In this document: positions 24,757-33,789 of the stretch, piece by piece
How the letters are laid out: each line of letters starts with the position of its first letter
Numbering within the stretch: position 1 is the stretch's first letter
Assembly: GCF_001413925.1 (NCBI RefSeq)
Contig: NZ_LBMJ01000001.1
Coordinates: forward strand, 3,140,001 to 3,204,000
Origin: Nonlabens sp. YIK11
GTDB lineage: Bacteria; Bacteroidota; Bacteroidia; Flavobacteriales; Flavobacteriaceae
Direction of reading: 5' to 3'
DNA: 64,000 nucleotides
Made by a program: the position numbers and the translations under genes
The notes under the pieces: model-generated
Database searches by the model: none
Told to the model about the DNA's origin: nothing
The model's input: the letters and a program-made list of their open reading frames with translations, nothing else

Positions 24757-26073
24757 ATGAATTTTCAGGAAGCATTAGTGGACACATCACCCATCATTAC
24801 ACAAGACACGATCGTGTTTGGATTATTGATGGCGGCGCTGGGTTTTGTATTCTACACCTCATCAAAAACAACCGGATTTTGGCAAAAGTTCTACAAGGTA
24901 GTTCCTGCCCTATTGATGTGTTATTTGATACCGTCCATATTGAGTTCTACTGGTTTGATTGCCTCAGAATGGAAAACCATTGAGGACGGCCAGCTGGCTG
25001 AAAACAGTTCCTCATTGTATTTCATGGCTTCTCGTTATCTGTTGCCCGCAGCACTGGTGTTGATGACCCTAAGTATTGACCTAAAAGCGGTTTTCAATTT
25101 AGGTCCCAAAGCGTTGATCATGTTTCTGACAGGAACTGTTGGGATCATCATAGGTGGTCCTATCGCCATATTGATCGTATCTACCTTTAGCCCAGAAACA
25201 GTTGGCGGTGCTGGACCAGATGCCGTCTGGCGTGGATTGAGCACCATTGCTGGTAGCTGGATAGGTGGTGGCGCTAATCAAGCTGCGATGCTGGAAGTCT
25301 ATCAATTCAACGATGATCTTTATGGCGGCATGGTGCTCGTTGATATTGTAGTCGCTAACATCTGGATGGCGGTTCTTTTATTAGGAATAGGCTATGCTGC
25401 AAAATTTGATAAATGGACTGGCGCTGACGTGAAATCCATTGAAACACTCAAGAAAAAAATCACGGACTATTCGTTAAGCGTCAAACGCGAGGCAACTCTA
25501 ACCGACATAATGGTGATGTTGGGTCTAAGTTTCGGAGCTGTGAGTTTGGCACATTTTGGAGGCAATTATTTATCGGCCTGGATGGAAGGCATCGGTTCCA
25601 TAAGTAAGAATATTTATTTAAGCTTTTTAACGAGCCAATTCTTTTGGTTGATTTCCATTGCGACGATCATCGGTATCATTTTATCCTATACACCCGTAAA
25701 GAAATATGAAGGTACGGGCGCATCCAGAATAGGTAGCATTTTTATCTACATATTGGTTGCCACCATCGGTGTCAAAATGGATCTAAGGCAGATTTTGGAA
25801 AACCCTTGGTTGATCTTGGTAGGCTTGATATGGATTTCCATCCATGCGGGATTGCTCATACTTGTCGCAAAACTGACCAAATCACCGTACTTCTTTATGG
25901 CCGTAGGTAGCCAGGCCAATGTTGGTGGCGCTGCGAGCGCACCGGTCGTCGCTGCAGAATTTCATCCATCGCTCACCACCGTAGGTGTATTGCTGGCGGT
26001 TTTTGGTTATGTGGTGGGAACCGTTGGCGCCATACTTTGTACTATTTTAATGCAAATAGCCGCACCTGCATAA
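24757..26073 (+). CDS. DUF819 family membrane protein (YjcL-like)
   Basis: The 438-residue protein has about ten hydrophobic segments and matches the DUF819 pattern: a duplicated transporter-like fold with GGPIAILIV and GSWIGGGANQAAMLEV in the first half and VGSQANVGGAASAPVVAA in the second. These paired Gly/Asn/Ala-rich signatures resemble Na+-coupled exporters of the arsenite/bile-acid class. The transported substrate is not known. A -7-like box TATTTTTC lies at 24731-24738. Confidence 0.82.
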   Translation: MNFQEALVDTSPIITQDTIVFGLLMAALGFVFYTSSKTTGFWQKFYKVVPALLMCYLIPSILSSTGLIASEWKTIEDGQLAENSSSLYFMASRYLLPAALVLMTLSIDLKAVFNLGPKALIMFLTGTVGIIIGGPIAILIVSTFSPETVGGAGPDAVWRGLSTIAGSWIGGGANQAAMLEVYQFNDDLYGGMVLVDIVVANIWMAVLLLGIGYAAKFDKWTGADVKSIETLKKKITDYSLSVKREATLTDIMVMLGLSFGAVSLAHFGGNYLSAWMEGIGSISKNIYLSFLTSQFFWLISIATIIGIILSYTPVKKYEGTGASRIGSIFIYILVATIGVKMDLRQILENPWLILVGLIWISIHAGLLILVAKLTKSPYFFMAVGSQANVGGAASAPVVAAEFHPSLTTVGVLLAVFGYVVGTVGAILCTILMQIAAPA

Positions 26074-26116
26074 ATTTTAAAAGTTTGCTGCATATTTGCA
26101 GCCCTAATTGAAAAGC

Positions 26117-26827
26117 ATGAGATCTACCCTAATTCTATTTGTTTCCATTTTGATGTTGAGCTCATGTGAGCCAGAAACCCAAAATAACTTTGCCGTTCAA
26201 GGAACCATTAAAGGTTTGAAGGTAGGCACCATAGCACTGCAAAAGGTTCAAGATTCTACATTAATTACCTTAGACAGCGTTGTTCTAGATGGCCAAAGCG
26301 ATTATAGGCTTACCTACAATCTTGAAGAACCAGAGCTTTTATACTTATATCTTGATGTAAAGGACGGTTCCAAATACGACGACCGCATCGCCTTTTTTGC
26401 AGAGGACACCATCATGACTATCAATTCCAATCTCAAGAACTATGAAAAGGATGCTGTCATTTCAGGATCCAAAAATCAGGAATTGCTGGAAGCCTTTAAG
26501 GCAAACACCTCAAAACTGGATCTGGTCTATACAGATTTGATGAGACGTAGCATGGAGTTGAGCAAAGTAGAAGATCCTGCAACCGCAGACATTGAGGCAT
26601 TGAACACAGAATACGACAAGTATCTTAGAAAACGTATTTTATATGCGCTTAACTATGCCAGCGTTCACAAGGAAAATGAAGTGGCACCCTTTATTTTATT
26701 GCAAGAAGGCTTTGATGCCAACCCTAAATTGCTGGACAGCATCTATATGATGATGCCAAAAAAAATTCAGACAAGTCTTTATGGAAAAGACCTGTCTGAA
26801 ATGATTCAGAAAGCAAAGCTTAATTAG
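26117..26827 (+). CDS. DUF4369 lipoprotein
   Basis: From the ATG at 26117 the protein has a lipoprotein signal with lipobox LSSC, then a DUF4369 domain (FAVQGTIKGLKVGTIALQKV, followed by alternating strands) and a helical tail. DUF4369 is common at the N-terminus of Bacteroidota thioredoxin-like lipoproteins; here no thioredoxin CxxC motif follows, so only the DUF part is present. The frame opens at TTG 26108, but the ATG gives a better signal peptide. A CATATTTG box near 26091-26098 fits as -7. The last bases overlap the converging 88-residue gene by 4. Confidence 0.78.
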   Translation: MRSTLILFVSILMLSSCEPETQNNFAVQGTIKGLKVGTIALQKVQDSTLITLDSVVLDGQSDYRLTYNLEEPELLYLYLDVKDGSKYDDRIAFFAEDTIMTINSNLKNYEKDAVISGSKNQELLEAFKANTSKLDLVYTDLMRRSMELSKVEDPATADIEALNTEYDKYLRKRILYALNYASVHKENEVAPFILLQEGFDANPKLLDSIYMMMPKKIQTSLYGKDLSEMIQKAKLN

Positions 26828-27090
26828 AGTTTATTCACTCGTTCAATAAGCTTTTTACCTTCAGTTTCTAAGTCTGCACGTACTTGCTTCAAATGTGCAG
26901 CTCTGTTTTCTACTTTCTTGTCATTGACTCTCGCGATCAATTCGTCAAATGTCTCGATGCTGTCGTCAACGATCTTTTCAGCTTCAGCTTCATTCTTTTC
27001 AGGATTTACTGCCTGTGAAATAAGCGCCGCTTCAATAATATCTCCTAGAACATAATTGATGTCCTGCTTGAGGTCTCTTATACTTGCCAT
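26824..27090 (-). CDS. Conserved hypothetical helical protein
   Basis: This 88-residue, all-helical, charged protein (MASIRDLKQDINYVLGDIIEAAL, ending GKKLIERVNKL) has the look of small flavobacterial cytoplasmic proteins of unknown role. It has no signal peptide and no Cys. It has its own -7 box (TATTTTTG on the minus strand, 27109-27116) and is not overlapped by manA, so it is probably a separate unit converging on the DUF4369 gene. Confidence 0.72.
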   Translation of the reverse strand: MASIRDLKQDINYVLGDIIEAALISQAVNPEKNEAEAEKIVDDSIETFDELIARVNDKKVENRAAHLKQVRADLETEGKKLIERVNKL

Positions 27091-27129
27091 GGGTTTTCAA
27101 ATTTGATGCAAAAATACGCAATTATTGCG

Positions 27130-28104
27130 CTATACAGACACTACCAATAATTTGCCCTCGCCATGTGGAACAACGCTAATGTCTTCTACAGCAGCAGGTA
27201 TCAAATAAGTTTGTGCAAATTCAAATCCATAGGTTTTTCCAGCATGAACCAGCTCGCAGGACGCACCTACATTCATAAGAATCGTGAAGCTGGAACCTGT
27301 CGACAGCTCAATGAGACACGCTTCTTTAAATCGAAGGATATCCGTTTTAAAATATATTGTTTTGACTAACTGTTGACGGTCGTATTGATCCTCGTCATAG
27401 TGCAATTGATAGTCGCTGGCCTTACTATAATCTGCAGCGGCGATCGCTTCTTGAACATGCAACTCGCGCTGGTTACCATGGGCGTCTTCACGACCATAAT
27501 CGTGGACGCGGTAAGTGATGTCGCTGCTTTGCTGTATTTCGGCTAGCGTGATTCCTGCGCCTATGGCATGTACAAAACCTGGTTTGATTACAAAAGACTC
27601 GCCTGGTGTGACGTGATGCTTGTTCAATAAATTGGGCAGTTGGTTGGATGTTATCGCTTTCGCGAAAGCGAACTCATCACTAGCTTCTTTAAAACCCAAC
27701 GTAAGTTGTGCCTCTGGACTGGCATCCATGATGTACCACATCTCTGTCTTGCCAAAGCTGTCGTGTTTATTTTGTGCCAGTTGATCATCTGGATGCAGCT
27801 GGATGGATAGGTCCTGCGCGGTATCGATGTATTTGATCAATAAAGGAAACCTAGAGCCGAATCTTTCAAAAACAGGTTTACCTAAAAGTTCGCTTCCATG
27901 ACGCCCAAGTAATTCTTTGATTGAAGTGCCGGCAAGTACTCCATTCTTAACGATGGAAATAGTATTGTCTACATCGCTTATTTCCCAGCTTTCGCCTAGG
28001 TTTGAAATAGCAGGATCAATGGATTTGAGCTCATTAAGCTTACTGCCGCCCCATATTTTTTCCTTATAGATGGGCTCAAATATAAGCGGGTACCATTCCA
28101 TCAT
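27130..28104 (-). CDS. manA: Mannose-6-phosphate isomerase, class I type
   Basis: The 324-residue cupin enzyme has the zinc ligands of class I phosphomannose isomerase: Gln102 and His104 (SIQLHPDD), Glu121 (GKTEMWY) and His179 (GFVHAIGAG). An Arg-containing HDYGRED loop follows. It interconverts mannose-6-phosphate and fructose-6-phosphate, supplying GDP-mannose or fucose precursors for glycans. The ATG at 28102-28104 overlaps the PTPS stop (ATGA), placing it last in the idi-PTPS-manA operon. The palindrome at 27655 reads AFAKA in a loop. Confidence 0.92.
   Translation of the reverse strand: MMEWYPLIFEPIYKEKIWGGSKLNELKSIDPAISNLGESWEISDVDNTISIVKNGVLAGTSIKELLGRHGSELLGKPVFERFGSRFPLLIKYIDTAQDLSIQLHPDDQLAQNKHDSFGKTEMWYIMDASPEAQLTLGFKEASDEFAFAKAITSNQLPNLLNKHHVTPGESFVIKPGFVHAIGAGITLAEIQQSSDITYRVHDYGREDAHGNQRELHVQEAIAAADYSKASDYQLHYDEDQYDRQQLVKTIYFKTDILRFKEACLIELSTGSSFTILMNVGASCELVHAGKTYGFEFAQTYLIPAAVEDISVVPHGEGKLLVVSV
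27655..27670. repeat. Dispersed palindrome copy (16/16), in manA
   Basis: Perfect consensus, read on the minus strand as AFAKA, a loop between the catalytic strands. Confidence 0.9.
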
Positions 28105-28511
28105 TCACCTTTGTAAACCACAAAATTGCGTGGTGTCTCATACAATTTTACTTCTAGATCGTACTTAGGATCCAACTGCTCTTTTATTTTGTTGTAGATA
28201 ACGTACGCGATATTTTCTGCCGTAGGATTCAAATTTTTGAACTCTGCAACTTGCTCGTTGAGATTTTTGTGATCTAGAGCATCCTCTACGTGTTCCTTAA
28301 TGATGTCCTTGAGAATTTTTAAATCTATCAAAAAACCAGTTTCAGGATCTACAGTTCCGCTCACACCAACTTCAAGATCGTAGTTATGACCGTGATAATG
28401 TGGGTTGCTGCATTTACCAAAAACCTCTAGGTTTTTCTGATCATCCCAATCCTTGCGGTATAAGCGGTGCGCGGCATTGAAATGTGCTTTTCTATAGGCG
28501 GTAATTCTCAT
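28101..28511 (-). CDS. 6-pyruvoyl-tetrahydropterin synthase / QueD family
   Basis: The 136-residue enzyme has the three zinc-binding His residues (His15 in HFNAAHRL; His40 and His42 in HYHGHNY), the catalytic Cys34 (FGKCSNPHYH) and the C-terminal KLYETPRNFVVY. Family members make 6-pyruvoyl-tetrahydropterin or, as QueD, 6-carboxy-tetrahydropterin for queuosine. The preserved Cys and short length favour the QueD/PTPS-I type, but the choice is not settled. It overlaps its neighbours by ATGA at both ends (28101-28104 and 28508-28511), so the three genes are translationally coupled. Confidence 0.88.
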   Translation of the reverse strand: MRITAYRKAHFNAAHRLYRKDWDDQKNLEVFGKCSNPHYHGHNYDLEVGVSGTVDPETGFLIDLKILKDIIKEHVEDALDHKNLNEQVAEFKNLNPTAENIAYVIYNKIKEQLDPKYDLEVKLYETPRNFVVYKGE

Positions 28512-29020
28512 GAGATGTGATTATAATATTGATCAAAGATGATCTTGAACCACTCGGTATAGATCTCAGGTTGTTGCTCCATATCAGCCTTAATGTCACT
28601 AGCAGTCATCCATTTCCAGTCAGCCACTTCATGTGGGTTTAGATTGGGTTCATCATTAAATGTACCTACCATGACATGATCAAGTTCATGTTCTGTCAAT
28701 CCATTATCAAAGGGTGCAATGTAGATAAAATGGAAAAGCTCCTTGAGCTCTGTAGTAAAGCCCATTTCTTCCATCAAGCGACGTTTACCAGCAGCAATGT
28801 TTGATTCTCCTTCACGCTGGTGACTACAACATGTGTTGGTCCACAATCCTGGTGAGTGATACTTTTCATGTGCTCGCTGCTGGAGCATGATTTCGTTGTG
28901 GTCATTCACGACAAAAACAGAAAATGCCCTATGCAATAAAGCCTTTTCATGCGCCTCTATCTTTTCCATGAGCCCTATTTGCTCATCCTTTTCATTAACG
29001 AGTATAACTTTTTCTTCCAA
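28508..29020 (-). CDS. idi: Isopentenyl-diphosphate delta-isomerase, type 1
   Basis: The 170-residue Nudix-fold enzyme carries the type 1 IDI signatures: HRAFSVFVV, WTNTCCSHQREGES with the catalytic Cys, the Nudix-like GKRRLMEEMGF, and TEHELDHVMVG with catalytic Glu. It converts IPP to DMAPP for isoprenoid synthesis. The start is TTG at 29018-29020; the next ATG in frame lies 17 codons later and would drop the first strand. A -7 box TATTTTTG (29038-29045, minus) with TTG 16 bases upstream supports this start. It heads the idi-PTPS-manA unit. Confidence 0.92.
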   Translation of the reverse strand: MEEKVILVNEKDEQIGLMEKIEAHEKALLHRAFSVFVVNDHNEIMLQQRAHEKYHSPGLWTNTCCSHQREGESNIAAGKRRLMEEMGFTTELKELFHFIYIAPFDNGLTEHELDHVMVGTFNDEPNLNPHEVADWKWMTASDIKADMEQQPEIYTEWFKIIFDQYYNHIS

Positions 29021-29037
29021 TGTTTTTCTTTCAGTCT

Positions 29038-29064
29038 CAAAAATACGAAAGGATCAACTACCAA
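29038..29064 (-). promoter_or_regulatory. Promoter of the idi operon
   Basis: On the minus strand a -33 TTG (29064-29062) is followed after 16 bases by the -7 box TATTTTTG (29045-29038), close to the Bacteroidota TTG-N17-23-TAnnTTTG pattern. It lies 17 bases before the idi start. Confidence 0.6.
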
Positions 29065-29130
29065 TATGTATCACTTTCCTACCATGTTGTCGAAATTTTG
29101 ATTGCTCTTTACAAGATCGTGCTTTAAACG

Positions 29131-29138
29131 TATTTTTG
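29131..29138 (+). promoter_or_regulatory. -7 box TATTTTTG of prfC
   Basis: Exact TAnnTTTG, 18 bases before the prfC ATG at 29157. It is divergent from the idi promoter, about 90 bases away. Confidence 0.5.
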
Positions 29139-29156
29139 CAGACGATTAAATTATCT

Positions 29157-30758
29157 ATGAAATTCAAAGATCAAATTGCCCGAAGAAGGACCTTCGGTAT
29201 CATATCTCACCCAGATGCGGGAAAGACCACGCTTACTGAAAAGCTACTTCTATACGGTGGCGCCATTCAAGAAGCTGGAGCCGTAAAGTCCAACAAAATT
29301 AAAAAAGGTGCTGCCAGTGACTTTATGGAGATTGAGAGACAGCGTGGGATTTCTGTTGCTACATCGGTCCTTGCCTTTGAATACGACAACAAAAAAATCA
29401 ATATTCTAGACACGCCAGGTCACAAAGACTTTGCTGAAGATACCTTTAGAACCTTGACAGCTGTGGATAGTGTAATTGTCGTTATCGATGTGGCAAAAGG
29501 TGTTGAGGAACAAACAGAAAAACTAGTGGAAGTTTGTCGCATGCGCAACATTCCCATTATTGTTTTTATCAATAAAATGGATCGTGAAGGTAAGGATGCG
29601 TTTGATCTCATGGATGAGATTGAGCAAAAGCTTCATTTGAGAGTAACACCTTTGAGTTTCCCGATAGGGATGGGTTATGACTTGAAAGGGATTTACAACA
29701 TTGGTAAGAAAAATGTCAACCTATTCACGGGAGATTCTGTCAAACAACGCAAAAACCTTATTTCCATCAATGATCTTACAGATCCTAAACTGGATGAACT
29801 CGTAGGCAGTAGAGCCGCCGAAACCTTGCGGGAAGAAATTGAACTTGTAGAAGGAATCTATCCTGACTACGATCGTCAGGAATATCTTGATGGTAAATTA
29901 CAACCTATCTTTTTTGGAAGTGCGTTGCATAATTTTGGCGTGAAAGAATTGCTTGATGGGTTTATAGATATTGCGCCTTCACCAAGGCCTAAAAAAGCAG
30001 AAGAAAGAATCGTACAGCCAGACGAGAAAGAGTTCAGCGGATTTGTTTTTAAGATTCATGCTAACATGGATCCTAGACACAGAGACCGACTTGCCTTTGT
30101 AAAAGTTGTAAGTGGAGTTTTTGAACGTAATACTGCCTACAAACATGTACGGCTCGATAAAAATTTGAAGTTCTCCAGCCCTAACGCCTTTTTTGCTGAA
30201 AAAAAGGAAATTGTTGATGAGTCCTTTCCTGGTGATATCGTTGGTTTGCACGACACCGGTAATTTTAAAATAGGTGACACGCTCACGGCTGGCGAGGATC
30301 TGCATTATAAAGGAATCCCATCCTTTTCTCCTGAACATTTTAGATACATCAACAATGCAGACCCTATGAAGTCCAAACAACTGGCCAAAGGTGTGGACCA
30401 GCTTATGGATGAAGGCGTTGCCCAATTGTTTACTCTAGAACTGAATGGTCGCAAAGTTATAGGAACCGTAGGTGCACTACAGTTTGAGGTCATTCAGTAC
30501 CGTTTGGAACATGAATATGGCGCCACGTGTTCCTATGAGAATTTGAATGTCCACAAGGCGTGTTGGGTGGACACTGCAGATAAAAACTCAGCTGAATTCA
30601 AGGATTTCAAGAGAGTGAAGGCTAAGTTCTTAGCTCATGACAAACGTGGTCAACTCGTGTTTTTTGCAGATTCTGCTTTCTCGTTGCAAATGACGCAACA
30701 AAAATACCCAAGCATTAAATTCCACTTTGTATCAGAGTTCGATAGTATTGCAGAATAG
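29157..30758 (+). CDS. prfC: Peptide chain release factor 3 (GTPase)
   Basis: From the ATG at 29157 the protein is 533 residues, close to E. coli RF3 (529). It has G1 SHPDAGKTTLTEKLL (residues 17-31), G2 RQRGISVATSV, G3 DTPGHKDF and G4 NKMDREG, followed by the RF3 domains (PIGMGYDLKGIYN, GVDQLMDEGVAQLF, VIGTVGALQFEV). RF3 releases RF1 and RF2 from the ribosome after termination. The open frame continues upstream to 28887, but that part is antisense to idi and has low-complexity content, so it is not coding. A bidirectional terminator follows at 30777. Confidence 0.95.
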   Translation: MKFKDQIARRRTFGIISHPDAGKTTLTEKLLLYGGAIQEAGAVKSNKIKKGAASDFMEIERQRGISVATSVLAFEYDNKKINILDTPGHKDFAEDTFRTLTAVDSVIVVIDVAKGVEEQTEKLVEVCRMRNIPIIVFINKMDREGKDAFDLMDEIEQKLHLRVTPLSFPIGMGYDLKGIYNIGKKNVNLFTGDSVKQRKNLISINDLTDPKLDELVGSRAAETLREEIELVEGIYPDYDRQEYLDGKLQPIFFGSALHNFGVKELLDGFIDIAPSPRPKKAEERIVQPDEKEFSGFVFKIHANMDPRHRDRLAFVKVVSGVFERNTAYKHVRLDKNLKFSSPNAFFAEKKEIVDESFPGDIVGLHDTGNFKIGDTLTAGEDLHYKGIPSFSPEHFRYINNADPMKSKQLAKGVDQLMDEGVAQLFTLELNGRKVIGTVGALQFEVIQYRLEHEYGATCSYENLNVHKACWVDTADKNSAEFKDFKRVKAKFLAHDKRGQLVFFADSAFSLQMTQQKYPSIKFHFVSEFDSIAE

Positions 30759-30776
30759 TAACTTGTAGAATAAGTA

Positions 30777-30805
30777 AAAAAGGCTCCAAATGGAAGCCTT
30801 TTCTA
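30777..30805. terminator. Bidirectional terminator between prfC and the OmpA-family gene
   Basis: AAAAGGCT (30777-30784) pairs with AGCCTTTT, with CCA/TGG pairs inside and a bulged A. A-tract on the left and T-tract on the right suit the converging prfC and giant-protein operon. Confidence 0.8.
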
Positions 30806-30828
30806 TTTAATAAACATCTTGAAGATCA

Positions 30829-32820
30829 CTATTCACATTCTGTATAGTTTTCCAATCCAGAAACTATGAATTCAGATCTACGGTTTAATTGGTGCTCGGC
30901 TGGAGTACATTTAACACCATTAGAACATCTGTTTACCAGCTGTCGTTCTCCAAAACCTTTGGCTGTGATTCTGTTGGCATCAATTCCTTTTTCTATTAAC
31001 CAGCTTCTGGTGCTTTGAGCTCTACGCTCTGATAAGGCATCATTGTAGGCATCGTTTGCACGGCTATCTGTGTGTGAACGAATCTCGATTTTGGTTTGTG
31101 GATACAATTCTAGGAAAGCTTGAATTTTTGCAAGCTCTGCCGCAGCATCACTTCTAATGTTTGATTTGTCAAAGTCAAAATAGATTTGTTCGATATCAAG
31201 AATCTTAGCAAGATCATCACACTCCAGTACTGGAATCTTAGAATTAGAAAGCTCTAACGGTATGTCTATAAAGTCACTTGTCGCTGGAGTTGTAAATAGC
31301 TCTTCATCTGGAGTGTAGTCTTCCTTAGCACCTCTAACAAAGTATTGTTTATCACATTCCAGTTTAAATACATATTTACCATTAGCTCTTGTGGTAATTT
31401 GGTCTATTTGATTGTTATTGGAATCCATGATACTTACCACGGCTCCTTCTATAGGTTCATCCGTTTGAGCATCTGTTACCGTACCTGTTAGCAAAATCTC
31501 GCACATGTTACGCAGCTGCTCTGTTTGCTTGAAGCGGTAAATATCATCATCTCCCATTCCACCTGGACGATTTGAACTAAAATAACCTAAGTTGGTATCG
31601 TCATCTACGATAAAGCTAAAATCGTCATATGGTGTATTGATAGGCTTACCTATATTAATGACTTCGCTCATTGTACCGTCTGCGTTGATGGTACTTGCAA
31701 AAACATCTAGTCCTCCAAGACCTTGATGACCTGTACTCGCAAAATACAAGACATTGTTCTTGCTTACAAAAGGAAAGGTTTCTCTACCATTAGTATTGAT
31801 ACCTTCAACGTTTCTAGGTTCGCTTAAGGATCCGTCTAAAGCTACATCTGCGACCCAAATATCAGATCTTGTAAATTCTTCATCTGGATCATAACCTATA
31901 CTTCCTGGCATATCACTAACAAAGAATAATTTCTTCCCATCAGGCGTTAATGCTGGATGTGCTGTACTATATTCATCACTGTTGAAGCTAACCTCGACTG
32001 GTGTTGTCCAGTTATTTCCTTTGCGGGTAGATTTGAAAATCTTAAGCTTAGTTAGACCGTCTACATCTTGTCTTAGTCTTCCTTTTTCAGAATTGTTCCT
32101 GGTAAAATATACGGTCTCACCATCAGTTGTAAATCCTGGAGTACTCTCGTGCCACTTTGTGTTTAATGTAGAGCTTAAACTACGGGCGTTATCCAACTTT
32201 CCATCACTATCAGCATCTGCAGTGTAGAGTTGAAGAAATGCTTGCTCATTCCATTCATGTACTCTTTTAATGAAAGATCCAGTATCTCTTGCGGTTGCAA
32301 AAGCTACTTGGTTTTGATCATCATAAAATGAAGGTCCAAAGTCTGCCGTAAAAGAATTGATCTCTCTAGCGTTTTGAACTTCAAATCTGCCAGATTGAAA
32401 ATCTATGATTTGAAGGTAATCTGGTTGCTTGGAATAATTATCTGCTCTACTATCATAACCCTTGAAGGTATTGAACTTAGCCATCAAGACATCTGCCTCA
32501 TCATACCTTCTCACTGACTTGAGCGCCTGTGCATATCTAAAGTAATATTCTGGCTTTATGTTATCGCTGTAATTTTCAAAAAGCTGGTTGTACCAGTTAT
32601 AGCTTTCCTGCAAGTCATCATTGAAATAGTAAGTATCTCCTAGCTTAGCCAGAATCTCTGGACTTGAGTAACCGTTTTTTACAATTCTCAAGTACAATTC
32701 CTGAGCATCTATAAAAGCGAGGTTTGCAAAGTCCTTACTTGCCTTCTCTACTTTGCGTTCTTGAGCTACACCAGTGGTAGCGACTAGCGCTAGTAAAACA
32801 ATAAATAATTTTTTCATCAT
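30829..32820 (-). CDS. PorE-like OmpA-family envelope protein
   Basis: The 663-residue protein has a signal peptide (cleavage near TTGVAQ), TPR-like helices (about residues 25-125, e.g. YYFRYAQALKSVRRYDEADVL), a PD40 beta-propeller (about 150-430, with DGETVYFTRNN, DGKKLFFVSDMPGS and NLGYFSSNRPGGMGDDDIY), a carboxypeptidase-regulatory-like domain (GTVTDAQTDEPIEGAVV, about 440-510) and a C-terminal OmpA peptidoglycan-binding domain (IYFDFDKSNI, SHTDSRANDAYN, KGFGERQLV). This order is that of PorE of the type IX secretion system, which anchors the machine to peptidoglycan. It lies 18 bases after the PorP-like gene and is last in the giant-protein operon. Confidence 0.85.
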   Translation of the reverse strand: MMKKLFIVLLALVATTGVAQERKVEKASKDFANLAFIDAQELYLRIVKNGYSSPEILAKLGDTYYFNDDLQESYNWYNQLFENYSDNIKPEYYFRYAQALKSVRRYDEADVLMAKFNTFKGYDSRADNYSKQPDYLQIIDFQSGRFEVQNAREINSFTADFGPSFYDDQNQVAFATARDTGSFIKRVHEWNEQAFLQLYTADADSDGKLDNARSLSSTLNTKWHESTPGFTTDGETVYFTRNNSEKGRLRQDVDGLTKLKIFKSTRKGNNWTTPVEVSFNSDEYSTAHPALTPDGKKLFFVSDMPGSIGYDPDEEFTRSDIWVADVALDGSLSEPRNVEGINTNGRETFPFVSKNNVLYFASTGHQGLGGLDVFASTINADGTMSEVINIGKPINTPYDDFSFIVDDDTNLGYFSSNRPGGMGDDDIYRFKQTEQLRNMCEILLTGTVTDAQTDEPIEGAVVSIMDSNNNQIDQITTRANGKYVFKLECDKQYFVRGAKEDYTPDEELFTTPATSDFIDIPLELSNSKIPVLECDDLAKILDIEQIYFDFDKSNIRSDAAAELAKIQAFLELYPQTKIEIRSHTDSRANDAYNDALSERRAQSTRSWLIEKGIDANRITAKGFGERQLVNRCSNGVKCTPAEHQLNRRSEFIVSGLENYTECE

Positions 32821-32838
32821 AGTTTCTACATACTATTA

Positions 32839-33771
32839 TTAGAAGAATCGTGGTGTGATCAATTTGCTGTAACGGTTGAACAGTTCAAATCTAATAAAGA
32901 GTTCGTAACTACCATCGTTATATGTTGAATTTCCCAATTCAGTAGTTTCCCTATCATACGCAAAGCCTATCATAGTTTGATCACTTATTTGAAACCCAAC
33001 AAGACCTGTGACGGCAGCACTCCATCTATAAGCTGCTCCCAACGTTAATTTCTCATTGATTAAAAAGTTCGCCGTGACATCAACTTGTAGGGGTGAACCC
33101 GCAACAGCTTTGACAAGTGTTGTAGGTTTGAACTTAATGTTGTCATTAAGATCAAAGACGTATCCAGCGGTTGCAAAATAGTGAATTCGTTCGGTAGCAA
33201 TAGCAGTTGAACTGTTATTATTGTTGGACGGGTCAAAATGTTCGGTCTTTAACAAGTTAGGTGTACTTAATCCCACATAAAACTTATCCGTATGATAATA
33301 AGCACCAACACCTACCGTAGGCGATAACCTATTGTCGATATTGTTTTGCAACAAGATATCAGGATCCAACGCATTCAATCTTTGAAAATCCACATTGAGG
33401 ACATGTGCTCCACCTTTTAAACCTAGACTCAAATTACCGTCATAGCTCACTGGTATCGTGTAGCTAAAATCTGCTGCAAAATAAGTCTCATCTGTAGGTC
33501 CCAAAGCATCATTTACAACACTTAGCCCTAAACCTACGCGGCTATTCTGTATAGGTGAATGGATGGATATGCTTTGTGTCCTGGGCGCTCCATCCAGGCC
33601 TACCCATTGACTGCGGTGTAATCCCACGATACTGGTAACACCACGGTTACCGGCATAAGCTGGATTCACAACAAGCGGATTATACATGTACTGACTGTAT
33701 TGTGGATCTTGTTGAGCTGTTACCGCTTTCGCGAAAGCGAAAACAATCAAACCTATTAACAATTTCTTCAT
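32839..33771 (-). CDS. PorP/SprF-family outer-membrane protein
   Basis: From the ATG at 33771 the 310-residue protein has a signal peptide (MKKLLIGLIVFAFAKAVTAQ) and then QDPQYSQYMYNPLVVNPAYAGNRG, the classic PorP/SprF start. Beta-strands of an outer-membrane barrel follow to a C-terminal RFELFNRYSKLITPRFF. In T9SS, PorP/SprF paralogues pair with a type B cargo protein and help hold it at the surface. The gene lies next to a giant TIGR04131 cargo on the same strand, so they are likely partners. The dispersed palindrome at 33724 encodes AFAKA inside the signal peptide. The frame extends to 33822, but the signal start fits 33771. Confidence 0.9.
   Translation of the reverse strand: MKKLLIGLIVFAFAKAVTAQQDPQYSQYMYNPLVVNPAYAGNRGVTSIVGLHRSQWVGLDGAPRTQSISIHSPIQNSRVGLGLSVVNDALGPTDETYFAADFSYTIPVSYDGNLSLGLKGGAHVLNVDFQRLNALDPDILLQNNIDNRLSPTVGVGAYYHTDKFYVGLSTPNLLKTEHFDPSNNNNSSTAIATERIHYFATAGYVFDLNDNIKFKPTTLVKAVAGSPLQVDVTANFLINEKLTLGAAYRWSAAVTGLVGFQISDQTMIGFAYDRETTELGNSTYNDGSYELFIRFELFNRYSKLITPRFF
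33724..33739. repeat. Dispersed palindrome copy (16/16), in porP signal peptide
   Basis: Perfect consensus, read on the minus strand as AFAKA within the hydrophobic core/C-region of the PorP-like signal peptide. Confidence 0.9.
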
Positions 33772-33789
33772 CTTGTATGTTTTAAAATT

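Noticed and set aside
28887..29156. N-terminal extension of the prfC frame
   Set aside because: It runs antisense to idi and crosses the idi promoter; RF3 homologues begin at the ATG at 29157.
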